Source: SIG565 sp045647785 (GTDB lineage: Bacteria > Bacillota > Clostridia > Oscillospirales > Acutalibacteraceae). From it: DNA of 5,652 nucleotides. The stretch lies in the NCBI GenBank assembly GCA_045647785.1, contig JAZRMU010000040.1:1-5652 (forward strand). Reading direction: 5' to 3'. Every line of letters starts with the position of its first letter. The stretch's first letter is position 1. The position numbers and the translations under genes were made by a program. Positions 5,284 through 5,652 of this stretch are shown here, piece by piece. The notes beneath the pieces are model-generated. The model was not told where the DNA came from, ran no database searches, and worked only from the letters and a program-made list of their open reading frames with translations.

Positions 5284-5441
5284 TTGACAGCACTCCAAAA
5301 TATTTGGCAGTTTATTACATATTTTGCAATAAACCAGCAACAGAGCCGTGGCACTCTCTGAAGCTTCGGCGATGATTCCTTTCCCCTACGCGCAGCCCGC
5401 GCATTTTTATAGGGTACTGTTAAGCACCGCGCCTCTATCAA
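5284..5441 (-). promoter_or_regulatory. Lysine riboswitch (L-box) aptamer
   Basis: All L-box landmarks appear in order on the - strand. P1 is TTGATAG (5441-5435) with CTGTCAA (5290-5284). The conserved core GATAGAGGCGCG lies at 5439-5428, AGTA at 5418-5415, GGGGAAAGG at 5386-5378 and ATCGCCGAAGC at 5373-5363. P2 includes CCCTA/TAGGG (5414-5410 with 5388-5384) topped by a GCGC/GCGC hairpin. P3 pairs AGC..CAGAG with CTCTG..GCT (5365-5336). P4 pairs GTTTATTGC with GTAATAAAC (5334-5310). P5 is CCAAA/TTTGG (5307-5295). A short GGC/GCC complementarity between the P2 and P3 loops fits the known kissing contact. Lysine binding stabilises P1, freeing the terminator downstream, so high lysine should switch the transporter gene off. 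Confidence 0.93.
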
Positions 5442-5449
5442 CTAGCAAA

Positions 5450-5478
5450 ATATTAACACATTATGAACTAAAAGTCAA
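5450..5478 (-). promoter_or_regulatory. Promoter of the lysine riboswitch-transporter unit
   Basis: On the - strand TTGACT (5478-5473, 5 of 6) is followed by a 17-base spacer and TAATAT (5455-5450, 4 of 6). A TG one base upstream of the -10 box makes it an extended -10. The predicted start near 5443 is just before the first strand of P1, exactly where a riboswitch transcript should begin. The -35 box begins 3 bases after the azlD-like stop codon. Confidence 0.78.
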
Positions 5479-5481
5479 CAC

Positions 5482-5652
5482 CTATATTACTGTTATCAAA
5501 AGCTCCACAACAAATACTGCAGCGCTGCAGCCCGCAGCTACAACAACAAGGCTTCTTTTTAAAAATGCCAACACTAAAGCTACTAAAAACGCAGCTATCC
5601 CGGAAATTAAATGCGGTGTTGAAAGGAAAATTGCAGGAACGGTCATAGCGGT
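5482..5652 (-). CDS. azlD: AzlD-like branched-chain amino acid transport protein, C-terminal part (runs off the window)
   Basis: An open frame enters from the right edge and ends at TAG (5484-5482), giving the last 56 residues. The segment TVPAIFLSTPHLISG, then a hydrophobic helix (about residues 17-31), KRS, and a final hydrophobic helix ending in VVELLITVI resemble the C-terminal half of AzlD proteins, which are about 100-110 residues long. AzlD is the small membrane partner of AzlC; the pair exports branched-chain or related amino acids. By family habit azlC would lie just upstream, outside the window. No terminator follows the stop codon, so transcripts could continue into the lysine riboswitch leader and come under its attenuator. 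The frame and membrane nature are clear; the family call rests on short sequence and is moderately sure. Confidence 0.7.
   Translation of the reverse strand, partial: TAMTVPAIFLSTPHLISGIAAFLVALVLAFLKRSLVVVAAGCSAAVFVVELLITVI

Overview
The window reads as chromosomal DNA of a low-to-moderate GC Gram-positive anaerobe of the Clostridia, probably a gut species. The grounds are AGGAGG-type ribosome binding sites, sigma-A-like promoters with 17-bp spacing, AT-rich intergenic DNA with strong intrinsic terminators, a lipoprotein signal peptide, an L-box (lysine) riboswitch of the Bacillus/Clostridium type, and NhaC-, AzlD- and TtcA-like proteins. The genus cannot be told from the sequence.

Left part (1-2038, + strand): a predicted secreted lipoprotein with a right-handed beta-helix fold (25-1554) is followed by a terminator (1634-1667) and about 190 bases of gene-free AT-rich DNA. 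A complete stand-alone tRNA-Leu(UAA) unit comes next: consensus promoter (1862-1890), tRNA with encoded CCA (1915-2001) and a perfect 17-bp terminator hairpin (2001-2038).

Middle (2041-2641, + strand): immediately after the tRNA terminator lies an unusual array of about eight short hairpins (2047-2218). They are separated by a 9-base spacer that occurs three times as AACATCRTT and then four times in the opposite orientation, as AACGATGTT or a variant. The last hairpin runs into an extended -10 promoter (TGCTATAAT), which appears to drive a small, very AT-rich gene for a three-helix membrane protein (2252-2557). That gene ends at a bidirectional-looking terminator.

Right part (2695-5652, - strand): in transcription order these are the 3' end of an azlD-like gene (stop at 5482-5484), a promoter (5450-5478), a full lysine riboswitch aptamer (5284-5441) with an antiterminator/terminator platform (5232-5295), an NhaC-family transporter (3638-5218), and a TtcA-like PP-loop tRNA-modifying enzyme (2727-3572). 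The riboswitch makes the transporter a predicted lysine-repressed lysine uptake system rather than a housekeeping Na+/H+ antiporter. The terminator after the transporter carries in its loop the -10 box of a near-consensus promoter for the ttcA-like gene, so the end of one unit and the start of the next are physically merged.

The best-supported functional result is the riboswitch-transporter link. The least explained structure is the hairpin array with its terminal promoter.
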